The notes: generated by a model not told the origin, from the sequence alone. A stretch of 64,000 nt of DNA from Pseudomonas cremoricolorata (GCF_000759535.1 NZ_CP009455.1:1-64000); one strand, 5' to 3'. Positions 16,854 to 25,993 are shown, counted from the stretch's first letter. A program made the numbers and translations.

Positions 16854-17785
16854 TCGGCGACTACAGCGAGCGGCTGATCGTTCAGGAAGTCTCGCCCCGC
16901 GACGGTTTGCAGATCGAACCGCGCTGGGTCGAGACCGCCGACAAGATCGCCCTGATCGATCGCCTGTCCCTGGCCGGTTTTTCCCGTATCGAAGCCGGCT
17001 CGTTCGTCTCGCCCAAGGCCATTCCGGCGCTGCGTGACGGCGAGGCGGTGTTTCAGGGCCTGACGCGCCAACCGGGGGTCATCTACGTGGCCCTGGTGCC
17101 GAACCTCAAGGGCGCCCAGCGGGCGATCGCGGCCGGTGCCGATGAGCTGAACCTGGTGATGTCGGCTAGCCAGACCCACAACCGCGCCAACATGCGCATG
17201 AGCTGCGAGCAGTCGCTGCAGGCCTTCCGCGACGTGGTCACGGTGGCGGGCGAAACGCGCCTGAGCCTCAACGGTTCGGTGGCGACGGCCTTCGGTTGCC
17301 CGTTCGAGGGCGCCATCAGCGAAGACCGCGTGTGCGCGCTGGTGGATCACTACCTCGAGCTGGGCATGACGGGCATTTCCCTGGCCGACACCACCGGCAT
17401 GGCCAACCCGCGCCAGGTCGGACGGCTGGTCAGGCGCGTGCTCGAGCGGCTGCCGGCGGCGCAACTGACCCTGCATTTCCACAACACCCGGGGCCTTGGC
17501 CTGTGCAACGTACTGGCGGCCTATGAGGCCGGTGCGCGGCGCTTCGATGCCTCGCTCGGCGGGCTGGGCGGCTGCCCGTTCGCCCCCGGGGCGTCGGGCA
17601 ACATCTGCAGCGAAGACCTGGTCAACCTCTGCGACGAGGTCGGCATCGATACCGGCATCGACCTGTCCCTGCTGCTTGAGCTTTCCCGCACCTTGCCGGC
17701 GTTGCTCGGCCACGACCTGCCCGGGCAGGTGGTCAAGGCAGGGCGCAACTGCGACCTGCACCCAGCGCCGAACTTCGACGCCTGA
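16850..17785 (+). CDS. Hydroxymethylglutaryl-CoA lyase family protein
   Basis: A 311-residue TIM-barrel enzyme of the HMGL-like family. SPRDGLQIEPRWV contains the family's RDG(L/M)Q start motif with a metal Asp; LHFHNTRGLGLCN supplies the metal His pair; GGLGGCPFAPGASGN carries the flexible-loop catalytic Cys. HMG-CoA lyase splits HMG-CoA to acetyl-CoA and acetoacetate; relatives act on citramalyl-CoA or other 3-hydroxyacyl-CoAs. The ATG overlaps the CoA-transferase stop by 4 bases, so the CoA ester made by that enzyme is probably the substrate. Confidence 0.88.
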   Translation: MIGDYSERLIVQEVSPRDGLQIEPRWVETADKIALIDRLSLAGFSRIEAGSFVSPKAIPALRDGEAVFQGLTRQPGVIYVALVPNLKGAQRAIAAGADELNLVMSASQTHNRANMRMSCEQSLQAFRDVVTVAGETRLSLNGSVATAFGCPFEGAISEDRVCALVDHYLELGMTGISLADTTGMANPRQVGRLVRRVLERLPAAQLTLHFHNTRGLGLCNVLAAYEAGARRFDASLGGLGGCPFAPGASGNICSEDLVNLCDEVGIDTGIDLSLLLELSRTLPALLGHDLPGQVVKAGRNCDLHPAPNFDA

Positions 17786-17875
17786 ACCGTATGGGCCGCC
17801 CCGCCGCGGCCCACCGGCACCATCCAGAACACAACAACAATCAAGCTCGAACATGGGCTGATCTGGAGATTGCAC

Positions 17876-19210
17876 ATGAGTCTGACTGCGACTGCTTCCA
17901 CCGATTTGACCGACGATTCAACAAGAGAAAAAGCCCTGGTGCGCCGGGTCGCCTGGCGCCTGATGCCGTTGATCATGGTCTGCTACCTGTTCGCCTTCTT
18001 CGACCGCATCAACATCAGCTTCGCCAAGTTTCAACTGCAGGCCGACCTGTCGCTGAGCGACACCGCCTATGGCTTGGGCGCGGGGCTGTTCGTGGTCGGT
18101 TACGTGCTGTTCGAAGTGCCGAGCAACATGATGCTGTACAAGGTCGGGGCGCGCCGCTGGATCGCGCGGATCATGATGTCGTGGGGCATCGCCACCGCGC
18201 TGATGATGTTCGTCACCCACGAATGGCAGTTCTATGTGCTGCGCTTCGTGATCGGCGCGATGGAGGCCGGTTTCGCCCCTGGCGTGCTGTACTACCTGAC
18301 CCTGTGGTTCCCGCAGAGCTACCGCGGGCGCATCACCTCGACGCTGTTCCTGGCCTCGGCCTTCGCCGGCCTGCTCGGGGCGCCGGTGTCTGGCTTCGTG
18401 CTGGGACACATGGACGGTCTGCTCGATCTGCGCGGCTGGCACTGGCTGTTTCTGGTCGGTGGCATTCCCTGCCTGCTGCTCGGCGTGCTGGTGCTGAAGA
18501 TGCTGCACGACCGCATCGACGACGCGCCGTGGCTGAGCAGCGATGACAAGCGTTTTCTCTCCAGCCGTATCGCCCGGCACGAAGCCAACAGCCACGGCTC
18601 GCTGCTGGCCGCCATCCGTTTGCCCGGCTTCCTGCTGCTCGGGCTGATCTACTTCCTGATCCAGGTGGCCTCCTACGGCCTGAACTTCTGGGCTCCGCAG
18701 CTGATTCGCAGTTCGGGTGTGGAAGACCCGCTGGAGATCGGCTTCATGACCGCCGTGCCGTACATCTTCGGCGCGCTGACCATGATCGTCGTCGGGCGGC
18801 TGTCCGATGCCAGTGGCGAGCGGCGCAAGTTCGTCTGCGCCCTGGTGGTGGCCGGCGCGCTGGGCTTCTTCAGCGCCGGGGTGTTCGCCCAGCACGTGTG
18901 GCTGCTGATGACATCGCTGGCACTGCTCGGCGGTGGGGTGATCGCCTCGATCCCGGCGTTCTGGGCACTGCCGCCGAAACTGCTGGCCGGTGCCGGGGCT
19001 GGGGCTGCGGGCGGGATCGCGCTGATCAACACCATGGGCCAGTTCGGCGGCATCGTCAGCCCGGTGATGGTCGGCTACATCCGCGACATGACCGGCAGCA
19101 CCACGCCTGCGCTGTACGTGATCGGCGGTGTCGGCCTGTTCGCCGCGGCGCTGCTGTACTGGGCGCTGCCTGAGCGGTTGCGTACCAAGGATATCGCTCA
19201 GAACGGCTAA
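17876..19210 (+). CDS. MFS transporter, anion:cation symporter (ACS)-type
   Basis: A 444-residue major facilitator with about 12 membrane helices. LMPLIMVCYLFAFFDRINIS is the first helix with the D-R-x-N motif of the ACS group; GYVLFEVPSNMMLYKVGARR is the second; FVIGAMEAGFAPGVLYYLTL and FPQSYRGRITS match the signature region. Members import organic acid anions (phthalate, tartrate, hydroxy-acids). It follows the lyase gene by 90 bases and is presumably the uptake step of the same pathway. ATG 17876 with GGAG eight bases upstream was preferred to the TTG at 17870. Confidence 0.87.
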   Translation: MSLTATASTDLTDDSTREKALVRRVAWRLMPLIMVCYLFAFFDRINISFAKFQLQADLSLSDTAYGLGAGLFVVGYVLFEVPSNMMLYKVGARRWIARIMMSWGIATALMMFVTHEWQFYVLRFVIGAMEAGFAPGVLYYLTLWFPQSYRGRITSTLFLASAFAGLLGAPVSGFVLGHMDGLLDLRGWHWLFLVGGIPCLLLGVLVLKMLHDRIDDAPWLSSDDKRFLSSRIARHEANSHGSLLAAIRLPGFLLLGLIYFLIQVASYGLNFWAPQLIRSSGVEDPLEIGFMTAVPYIFGALTMIVVGRLSDASGERRKFVCALVVAGALGFFSAGVFAQHVWLLMTSLALLGGGVIASIPAFWALPPKLLAGAGAGAAGGIALINTMGQFGGIVSPVMVGYIRDMTGSTTPALYVIGGVGLFAAALLYWALPERLRTKDIAQNG

Positions 19211-19264
19211 AGCGCCTCAGGCAAGGTGCCGATAGACAGTAAACCCCTGCATCGGCACCCCACC

Positions 19265-19585
19265 ATGAAACCATCGCTGCTGGCGCTGGCTGTACTCTTG
19301 GCCGCCCTGGCCACTCCGGCCCTCGCCCTGCAAGGTCCGGTCAGTGACGATCAGGTGGCGCAGCGCATCATCGACCAATCCATCGCCGCCTACCCCGGCC
19401 CCTGCGCCTGCCCCTACAACCGCGCCCGCAACGGCAGCAGTTGTGGCCGGCGCAGCGCCTACAGCCGGGCAGGCGGCTACGACACGCTGTGCTACCGCGA
19501 GGATGTCAGTGATGAGGACATTCAAGCGTATCGACAGCGCCATGGGCTCACGCCAGGGTCGGGTGTCGGCAAGCGCACGCAGTGA
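19265..19585 (+). CDS. Small exported Cys-containing protein
   Basis: ATG 19265 gives a 106-residue protein with a signal peptide (MKPSLLALAVLLAALATPAL) and a compact mature part of about 85 residues. The core (PGPCACPYNRARNGSSCGRR, SAYSRAGGYDTLCYREDVSD) has four Cys that could make two disulfides. Small proteins with this CACPY-x-RARNG core occur widely in proteobacteria without a known role. The earlier start at 19226 is not plausible because it precedes the signal peptide. Confidence 0.75.
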   Translation: MKPSLLALAVLLAALATPALALQGPVSDDQVAQRIIDQSIAAYPGPCACPYNRARNGSSCGRRSAYSRAGGYDTLCYREDVSDEDIQAYRQRHGLTPGSGVGKRTQ

Positions 19586-19742
19586 ACGGCCTCTGCCCCA
19601 ACGCCGCACGCTTGAAATGCTGACCTTCGATGGCGCAAACAAGTTGAACCATCGCCCGCCTCCCCCGCCCTAACCCTGTGCAACTTATTCCCCGCTCGGG
19701 CCAAGCCTGAGCCGTCCATCCATGCACAGAGGTTCACTCATC

Positions 19743-19991
19743 ATGAAAACTGAACAGGTCGAAGGCACTGTAGAGAAAGTGGCCGGCAAAGCGCAGAGCG
19801 CAGTGGGCAAACTGTTCGGCGACTGCAAACTGCAGGCCGAAGGTGAAGGCCGTCAGGCCTCCGGCCAACTGACCCAGGCCTATGGCGATGCGCTGGACAG
19901 CGTGTCGAGCTTCGTCAAGGAAAAGCCAGTGGCCGCCGCCGCAATCGGTGCCATCACCCTGCTGGTGCTGGGCCGCCTGCTGCGCCGTTGA
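19743..19991 (+). CDS. CsbD family stress protein
   Basis: An 82-residue CsbD-like protein from ATG 19743. The N-terminal half MKTEQVEGTVEKVAGKAQSA and VGKLFGDCKLQAEGEGRQAS has the repeated helical CsbD pattern (G-x-V-E-K-x-x-G-K). The C-terminal KEKPVAAAAIGAITLLVLGR is a single membrane anchor. CsbD-like proteins accumulate under general or osmotic stress; their mechanism is unknown. The AGGTTCACTC sequence before the ATG is a weak ribosome site. Confidence 0.85.
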   Translation: MKTEQVEGTVEKVAGKAQSAVGKLFGDCKLQAEGEGRQASGQLTQAYGDALDSVSSFVKEKPVAAAAIGAITLLVLGRLLRR

Positions 19992-20158
19992 GCCCAACAC
20001 AACGGCGCGTGCCCGACACGCTGCCGTGAACCCCGTGCTCCTGATCGAGACTCGATCGTGGAGCATGGGGCATTTGTACACCGCTGACGTCACCGATTAA
20101 CCCTTTCAAAGTCGCTCATGGATTAACGCGTCTGTGTCTGCCAAGGATTAGCTTGCAC

Positions 20159-20875
20159 ATGCCATGCCCCACCGAAACCTTTCTGCACATCATTGCGCAG
20201 ATCGAACACACTTATCGTCATGAACTGACCGAGAAACGAAAGCAACGCGCCGGAGGTCGAGCCGTTCGCTTGGAGCTCCGCTATTTCTGGTTTGCAATAA
20301 TCGCACCTTCGATTCTGGCAATCACAATCGCCGGTATCGGCGGGCTATTTGCCATGGATGACCTGTTTGTTGTCAGTTGGATACTGATCGCATTGTCGTA
20401 TCTATCATTGTTGCTGTATCCCTTCGTGACGCTCTACCTGTATCGCGAGTCAGTGAAGAAAGTGTTGTTCAGTCCATTTGGTCAGTTACTGGAAGCCAAC
20501 GTCCGGCACCTAATGGCGGCGGACGCGCGCCACCTTCCTGATCTTCTGGCTCTGGACGCACAGACACTAAAGGTGGGCCTTCTTGAGCTCAAAAGTGGGC
20601 GGGACGCCCTGTCGATGCGGACACACCTTGTCTGCGGCGCATTGCACAAAGTCGGCATCCTGCCAGGACTGCTGGCGCTGATTCTTGGGCTTGCCCAGGC
20701 ACTGGAGGCTTTCAACGCACTCGCGATCACGGTGCCCATGGACTGGTTTTTCGCCATCGCCGTGATCAACCTGTTCTTCTTCATGTTGTCCGGCTACGCG
20801 CAAGTACTGCTAGGCCACCACACGCGCATGATCGCGCTGTGCGAGCTGGCAATCGAGCTGAAAGAGGCTTCGTGA
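20159..20875 (+). CDS. Hypothetical membrane protein
   Basis: A 238-residue protein of unknown family. Membrane helices lie near residues 45-66 (FWFAIIAPSILAITIAGIGG), 70-97 (VVSWILIALSYLSLLLYPFV), 170-185 (ILPGLLALILGLAQAL) and 195-220 (DWFFAIAVINLFFFMLSGYA). Between the pairs is a charged cytoplasmic-type loop (VRHLMAADARHLPDLLALDA). GC content is lower than around it, so it may have been acquired. AAGGA at 20143-20147 fits a TTG start at 20153 (spacing 5) better than ATG at 20159 (spacing 11); the start is uncertain by two codons. Confidence 0.65.
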   Translation: MPCPTETFLHIIAQIEHTYRHELTEKRKQRAGGRAVRLELRYFWFAIIAPSILAITIAGIGGLFAMDDLFVVSWILIALSYLSLLLYPFVTLYLYRESVKKVLFSPFGQLLEANVRHLMAADARHLPDLLALDAQTLKVGLLELKSGRDALSMRTHLVCGALHKVGILPGLLALILGLAQALEAFNALAITVPMDWFFAIAVINLFFFMLSGYAQVLLGHHTRMIALCELAIELKEAS

Positions 20876-21112
20876 ACCAACGCCAAGACCCTACCGGGAC
20901 AGATGCAGACCTGCGCACCTCGGTATACGTGCGCGCAACTCTCAACCTAACTCAATAACCCTCCGCGCAGACGTCAGCCACTCACCAAGCTCAGACAATT
21001 TGCTCTTGATCCCGGGCAGGTGCGAGCTGCCACCGTATCCTGAGACACTCGCTGGTCCTATCGTCGAAGCCTTCGCGGTTTTCAAACCTGCGCAGTAGAG
21101 GGATCTCCCAGA
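20876..21112. other. Intergenic stretch without a gene
   Basis: Nothing codes here on either strand that I can support. It probably carries the promoter of the serine hydrolase gene. Confidence 0.4.
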
Positions 21113-22006
21113 ATGTTCTACGCCACACTATTAAACGGTGAACCGTTGTCTGAGCAACCTTCACGAATCGTTGTCCCGTGGTGGAGCTTCACCAAGCCAG
21201 TGCTGGCCGCAGCGGCGCTTTCACTTGTTCGTGATGGACTGATCCAGCTTGATGATCCAGTTCAGGAAGGTCACTTCACCCTGCGCCAACTGCTCAAACA
21301 CCAGGCCGGACTTGCCGACTACTCCGAGCTGCCGGAGTACCACGCAGCCGTTGCCCAGGGCCAGACGCCATGGTCAGCCGATGAAATGATGCACCGCCTT
21401 GACGGTTACAGCTTGCGCTACCGGCCAGGAGCCGGCTGGCGATACTCGAACGTTGGCTACATGCTCGTTGCCCGACTGATCGAGCGGGTCACGGGACTGG
21501 GCATTGAGCAGGCACTGATCCAACGCGTTTTGTCGCCACTGGGTTTGACACAAGCCCGACTGGCCAAAACGTCGGAGGACCTGGCTGAGGTCTATCCGCA
21601 AGGCCTGGCGTCCTATGATCCTGGCTGGGTTTATCATGGTCTGCTGGTGGGGCCGCTCACAGAGGCCGCAGCGTTGCTGGACCGTTTGCTGGGCGGAATG
21701 CTTCTCCCTCGTTCGTTGCTCAGGGACATGCAGGAGGCATTCGTACTCGGCGGCCCCCTGCCGGGAAGGCCGTGGGCAACTGCGGGCTATGGGCTGGGGT
21801 TGATGATCGGCGAAAGCGAATGTGGACACAGACTTGCTGGACACACTGGGGTCGGGCCAGGTGGTGTTATCGCGGTATTTCACTATTCCAGTGACAATCA
21901 AGCGGCAACGTGCGCTGCGTTCAGGGCAGACGGCGCCGAAGGGATGGTTGAAGCAGCCGTTCTGGAACACCTTCTGGCTGCTGTTGGAACCGGTGAACGT
22001 CGGTGA
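21113..22006 (+). CDS. Serine hydrolase, class C beta-lactamase family
   Basis: A 297-residue protein of the beta-lactamase/penicillin-binding-protein family (PF00144). The catalytic triad is seen as SFTK (residues 25-28), YSN (111-113) and HTG near residue 243. LLKHQAGLADYSELPEYHA and WRYSNVGYMLVARLIERVTG are typical of the esterase/EstB-like branch. There is no signal peptide; the SxxK lies only 25 residues in, so the protein is probably cytoplasmic, and a truncated N-terminus is possible. The substrate is unknown. A REP-like element follows it. Confidence 0.85.
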   Translation: MFYATLLNGEPLSEQPSRIVVPWWSFTKPVLAAAALSLVRDGLIQLDDPVQEGHFTLRQLLKHQAGLADYSELPEYHAAVAQGQTPWSADEMMHRLDGYSLRYRPGAGWRYSNVGYMLVARLIERVTGLGIEQALIQRVLSPLGLTQARLAKTSEDLAEVYPQGLASYDPGWVYHGLLVGPLTEAAALLDRLLGGMLLPRSLLRDMQEAFVLGGPLPGRPWATAGYGLGLMIGESECGHRLAGHTGVGPGGVIAVFHYSSDNQAATCAAFRADGAEGMVEAAVLEHLLAAVGTGERR

Positions 22007-22068
22007 ATGCACTGGCGCAGGCCCAGTTGCGGAGCGCTCTACAGTGCTGGCAGTCGGGTTATTTCGCA

Positions 22069-22115
22069 GCCTTTCGCGGGTAAACCGCAGCGGCGGACCG
22101 TCCGCTCCTACAGTG
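22069..22115. repeat. Degenerate REP-like element
   Basis: CCTTTCGCGGGTAAACCG followed after a short insert by GTCCGCTCCTACAG is the reverse form of the P. putida REP motif, with about 14 extra bases splitting the stem. It lies between the serine hydrolase gene and mdcR. Confidence 0.55.
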
Positions 22116-22224
22116 AGCTGACTGGCATTAGCCCGCATTTGCCCGCCCACCCACAAACCCCTTAGTCTGCCCCTCCCGACGCAAGCGATCCCCATCCCGC
22201 GTCACCGCTGCGAACAGGTACGCC

Positions 22225-23157
22225 ATGCAAATCGACGAAGAGCTCACCCTGAAGAAGCTCGAAACCTTCCTCGCCTTCATGCACAGCGGCAACCTGGCGC
22301 GTGCGGCGAGTGCGTTGAACACCAGCAGCGTCAGCGTGCACCGGGCCATTCACTCGCTGGAAAATGCCCTGCGCTGCCCGCTGTTCAAGCACCAGGGGCG
22401 TACGCTCATACCGTTGGAAAGCGCCTATGTGCTGGAAGAAAAAGCCCGCAAGCTGATCCAGGACACCAGCGAAATGGTTCGCGCCACCCGTGAGGCGGCG
22501 GGTTTTTCCGCCGAGCGTTTCAAGCTTGGCACGCTGTATTCGCTGACGGTCAAGACCGTGCCGCAGTTGATCATGGGCCTGAAGCTGCGGCGCAGCGAGC
22601 TGAACATCGACCTGACCCTGGGCTCGAACGTCGACCTCATGTACCGGCTGAAAAACCTCGAACTGGACGCCATTCTGGTGTCGCTCAACGACAGCACCTG
22701 CGACCCGGCCTGCGAGCAATTGCCGCTGTTTTCCGACGACATCTTCCTGGCCGTGCCGAACGAATCGCCCTTTGCCGAGCAGGCCGAGGTCGATCTGGCA
22801 GACCTTGCCAGCGCGACGTTCATTACCTTGAGCCAAGGCTTTGCCACCCACAGTGATGGCGAGCGGGTGTTCGAGCAGGCCGGGTTCGAGCCGAACGTGG
22901 CGATGCAGGTGAATGACATTTTCACCCTGCTCAGCCTGGTCAGCTCGGGTGTTGGTTATGCGCTGCTGCCGGGGCGGATTTCTGCGGTGTATGAAAACCG
23001 CATCCGCCTGATTCCGTTGCAGGCGCGTTATCGCTCGCAGCAGCACATCGGCGTGCTGTTCCTGAAAACCCGCGAGCGCGACCCGAACCTGCTGGCGCTG
23101 GTCGCCGAGTGCCGCATGTACAGCCTGCAACGCGAAGCGTCCGGCCCGGCGGACTGA
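22225..23157 (+). CDS. mdcR: Malonate utilisation LysR regulator MdcR
   Basis: A 310-residue LysR regulator with HTH LKKLETFLAFMHSGNLARAA and VSVHRAIHSLENALRCPLFK, and an effector domain containing DLTLGSNVDLMYRLKNLELD and LVSSGVGYALLPGRISAVYE. It lies directly beside mdcM at the distal end of the malonate decarboxylase cluster and is transcribed in the opposite (convergent) direction, as in other Pseudomonas mdc loci. MdcR activates the mdc genes in response to malonate; that function is taken from the family and the position. Confidence 0.9.
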   Translation: MQIDEELTLKKLETFLAFMHSGNLARAASALNTSSVSVHRAIHSLENALRCPLFKHQGRTLIPLESAYVLEEKARKLIQDTSEMVRATREAAGFSAERFKLGTLYSLTVKTVPQLIMGLKLRRSELNIDLTLGSNVDLMYRLKNLELDAILVSLNDSTCDPACEQLPLFSDDIFLAVPNESPFAEQAEVDLADLASATFITLSQGFATHSDGERVFEQAGFEPNVAMQVNDIFTLLSLVSSGVGYALLPGRISAVYENRIRLIPLQARYRSQQHIGVLFLKTRERDPNLLALVAECRMYSLQREASGPAD

Positions 23158-23182
23158 CCCCGGGCCGAGCGCTGCGGGCGGC

Positions 23183-23944
23183 TCAGCCGACCAGGCCGCG
23201 CACGCAGAAGTACAGCAGCGAAGGCCCGAGCAGGCAGCCCAGCCCGGTGTGGAAGGTGGCGGTCAGGGCGCCATACGGCACCAGGCGCCGGTCGGTCGCC
23301 GCCAGCCCTGCAGTCACGCCGCTGACCGTGCCGGCCAGGCCGCCGAAGACCATCGCCGAGCGCGGGTTGTCCAGCGCCAGCAGGCGCGCCGATACCGGGG
23401 TGAAGACCATCACCAGAATCGCCTTGATCAAGCCAGTGGCGATCGACAAGGCCATGACATCGGAGCTTGCGCCCAGCGCCGCGCCAGTGATCGGCCCGAC
23501 GATGTAGGTCACCGCGCCTGCACCGATGGTGGTGATGCTCACCGCATCGCGGTAGCCGAAGCTCCAGGCCACCAGGGCGCCGACGATGAACGGCAGGATG
23601 GTGCCCAGCAGCAGCGCCACGGCGCCGATCATGCCGGCCTTGCGCGCTTCGGTGGCCTGCACTTCGAAGGCGGTGGCGACGATGGCGAAATCGCGCAGCA
23701 TCGCCCCGCCCATCAGCCCGATCCCTGAGAACAGCGTGAGGTCGGCCAGGCCTTTCTGCCCACCGGTGAGGGTACCGCCGACCCAGGCCAGCACCAGGCC
23801 GATGACGATGGCGATCGCCGAACCGTGCACCCGGCCGAAGGTCAGGCGCTTGGACAGCACCACGGAAATCCACATCACCGCACCGACCACGGCGAACGCG
23901 GTGATCAGGCTGTTGTGCTCCAATGCATTGAGGATCAGTTCCAT
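23183..23944 (-). CDS. mdcM: Malonate transporter subunit MdcM/MadM
   Basis: A 253-residue membrane protein with about seven helices; malonate is imported by the MdcL-MdcM (MadL-MadM) pair as a symporter. MELILNALEHNSLITAFAVV is the start (ATG 23944). Gly-rich helices LADLTLFSGIGLMGGAMLRD and VTYIVGPITGAALGASSDVM are characteristic of MadM. The stop of mdcL lies one base upstream of its start, so the two are coupled. It is the last gene of the mdc operon. Confidence 0.92.
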   Translation of the reverse strand: MELILNALEHNSLITAFAVVGAVMWISVVLSKRLTFGRVHGSAIAIVIGLVLAWVGGTLTGGQKGLADLTLFSGIGLMGGAMLRDFAIVATAFEVQATEARKAGMIGAVALLLGTILPFIVGALVAWSFGYRDAVSITTIGAGAVTYIVGPITGAALGASSDVMALSIATGLIKAILVMVFTPVSARLLALDNPRSAMVFGGLAGTVSGVTAGLAATDRRLVPYGALTATFHTGLGCLLGPSLLYFCVRGLVG

Positions 23945-23945
23945 G

Positions 23946-24401
23946 TCAGCGCCCTCCTGCCGGGCTGGCCGTGACTGCGGCCTTGCCTGCGGTGTTGGCC
24001 GCCACTTCGCCGTCGAGCACGGCCGGCTGCAGTGGCTCGAGCGGTTCACCGCGATGGGTGCGGCTGATCAGCGCGATGGTCAGGCCGCACAGCAGCACCG
24101 AGCCGACCGCCGCCACCAGCGCCACCGGCCCGCCATGCAGGGCGGTGACCACGTTCTGCTGCGCCGCCATGGCCACCACGATGGGAATGTACAGCGCGCC
24201 CCAGAAGCCCACGCCCAACTCGCATTCCTTGCTCATGCCGCCATTACGCTGCATGTACAGGCGGGCGACGATCAGCAGGATCATGGCGATGCCCACCCCG
24301 CCGACGTTGGATTTCACCCCCAGCAGCACACCCAGGAAATCCCCGAGGATGACCCCGGCGAGGGTGCACAGGGCCAGTAAAGCCACACCATAGATAATCA
24401 T
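23946..24401 (-). CDS. mdcL: Malonate transporter subunit MdcL/MadL
   Basis: A 151-residue membrane protein from ATG 24401 (MIIYGVALLALCTLAGVILG) with four helices, including VGGVGIAMILLIVARLYMQR and the charged NGGMSKECELGVGFWGALYI loop of the MadL family. It forms the malonate carrier with MdcM. The C-terminal tail of about 40 residues (HRGEPLEPLQPAVLDGEVAA) is extra and hydrophilic. Confidence 0.92.
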   Translation of the reverse strand: MIIYGVALLALCTLAGVILGDFLGVLLGVKSNVGGVGIAMILLIVARLYMQRNGGMSKECELGVGFWGALYIPIVVAMAAQQNVVTALHGGPVALVAAVGSVLLCGLTIALISRTHRGEPLEPLQPAVLDGEVAANTAGKAAVTASPAGGR

Positions 24402-24460
24402 TGTCGTTGTCCTCGTTTTCAGTCGAAGTTGCTTGTTGTTGTTCTTCGAAATGCGGGGGA

Positions 24461-25387
24461 TCAATGGGTGGCGTTCACCTCCCGCCGGATCAGGGCTGCC
24501 AGGGTATCGGGACGGGTGCCTTGGCAGGCGACCGCGGTGCCGTTGTCGAACACGCGCCGGGCCAGGCCGCTGAGCACGCTGCCGGGCGGCAGCTCCAGCA
24601 GCAGGCGCACGCCGCGTTCGTGGGCGTTGCGTAAGGTGGCGTACCACTCGACCGGGCGACACATATTGAAGGCGAGATCATCGCGCAGCACTTCAGGGTC
24701 GTGCAGCGGGCGCGCGCGGGTGCTGCTCAGGTAACCGATGCGTGGGCGGCGCAGCGTCACCTCGGCGAAGGCCTCGGCCAGCGCCTGGGCTGGCGCCTCG
24801 AGCAGCGCGCAATGCGACGGCACGCTGACCGCCAGGCGCTTGGCCGCGCCCGCCCCTGCCGCCCGCGCAGCGCTGGCGAAGGCGGCCATGGCCGCATCGC
24901 TGCCGGCGATCACATGCTGGTTGTCGGCGTTGATGTTGGCGAGAAACACCGGCAGGGTCGCCTGCGCTATCAGCCGCTCCACAGCGCTGCGCTCGAGGCC
25001 GAGGATGGCAGTCATGCCGTAGCCGCGCGGGTAGGCCTGCTGCATCAGGGTGCCGCGCAGGGCCACCAGGCGCAGCGCGTCGGCATAGTCCAGCGCGCCT
25101 GCGATGACGGCGGCCGGGTAGGCACCGATCGACAGGCCGCTGACGTAATCGGGCGGCGGGTTGTCTTGCAGCAACAGCCGCGCCTGAGCGGTGCCGGCGA
25201 TCAGCAGGCACAGTTGTACCGCACGGGTGTCGGTCAGCGCTTCGGGGGTGTCGAGGCTGGCCAGCGATTGGCCGAGCACATCACCAGCCTGCTCCAGGCA
25301 CTCTTTGACCACGGGCGTAGCGTCCAGCGCCTGCAGCATGCCGGGGTATTGCGCACCTTGGCCGGGGAAGGCGAACAGAATGCTCAT
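24461..25387 (-). CDS. mdcH: Malonate decarboxylase epsilon subunit, malonyl-CoA:ACP transacylase MdcH
   Basis: MdcH loads malonyl groups from malonyl-CoA onto the MdcC carrier to prime the decarboxylase. The 308-residue acyltransferase begins MSILFAFPGQGAQYPGMLQA, has the nucleophile Ser86 in GLSIG (residues 84-88), and a catalytic His in VSVPSHCALLEAPAQALAEA. The ATG at 25387 overlaps the mdcG stop by 4 bases. Confidence 0.94.
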   Translation of the reverse strand: MSILFAFPGQGAQYPGMLQALDATPVVKECLEQAGDVLGQSLASLDTPEALTDTRAVQLCLLIAGTAQARLLLQDNPPPDYVSGLSIGAYPAAVIAGALDYADALRLVALRGTLMQQAYPRGYGMTAILGLERSAVERLIAQATLPVFLANINADNQHVIAGSDAAMAAFASAARAAGAGAAKRLAVSVPSHCALLEAPAQALAEAFAEVTLRRPRIGYLSSTRARPLHDPEVLRDDLAFNMCRPVEWYATLRNAHERGVRLLLELPPGSVLSGLARRVFDNGTAVACQGTRPDTLAALIRREVNATH

Positions 25388-25989
25388 GCCAGCGCGCCCT
25401 CCACCGGCCAAGGGTTTTCCACCAGACACGCACCCTCGGCGCGCTTGAGCAGCACCCGCGGCGCCACGCCCGCCCAATCGGCCAGGGCCACGGCGCCGTT
25501 GGGCGTTTCCAGTTGCAGGTCGATACGGCACGGCTGGCCGGCGAGCGCCTGCAACAGCGCCTGCGCCTGGGTGCGGCTCCACGGTGTCGGGGTGCGCAGC
25601 ACCAGGTCGAGGTCGCTGCCCGCATGCAGCACCGTGACGGCACTGGCCAGCTGATAACCCACCCCGCCGGTGGGCCCCCAGGCCAGGCCCAGGCCGTCGA
25701 GCAGCGGGGTCAGCGCCTGTAATGCACGCAGCGCCGGCAGGTCGAGCTGCATCGCCACGCGCAGTTGCTCGGGCCGGCACCTGCGGGTAACCGCCGTCAG
25801 TGGCAGTTGCGCCGCCAGGCGCTCGCTGCGCCCTGCCCCACGTACGCCCACCGCCACCGACCCGCTGGCCACCTGCGCCCGGCGCACCACCACCGGCCGC
25901 CCGGCCAGCAGCACCCGCCGCGCCCACTCAGGGGCCTCGGCGGGTAAGTGCTCAGGGCGCATGCCCCACAGCAGGTCGTGGGCGTTCAT
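25384..25989 (-). CDS. mdcG: Malonate decarboxylase holo-ACP synthase MdcG
   Basis: MdcG attaches the 2'-(5''-triphosphoribosyl)-3'-dephospho-CoA prosthetic group to the MdcC serine. The 201-residue protein begins MNAHDLLWGMRPEHLP at ATG 25989 and has the nucleotidyltransferase motif GSDLDLVLRTP near residues 124-134, with the two metal-binding Asp residues. It lies between mdcE and mdcH, overlapping mdcH by 4 bases. Confidence 0.92.
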   Translation of the reverse strand: MNAHDLLWGMRPEHLPAEAPEWARRVLLAGRPVVVRRAQVASGSVAVGVRGAGRSERLAAQLPLTAVTRRCRPEQLRVAMQLDLPALRALQALTPLLDGLGLAWGPTGGVGYQLASAVTVLHAGSDLDLVLRTPTPWSRTQAQALLQALAGQPCRIDLQLETPNGAVALADWAGVAPRVLLKRAEGACLVENPWPVEGALA

Positions 25990-25993
25990 GGCG

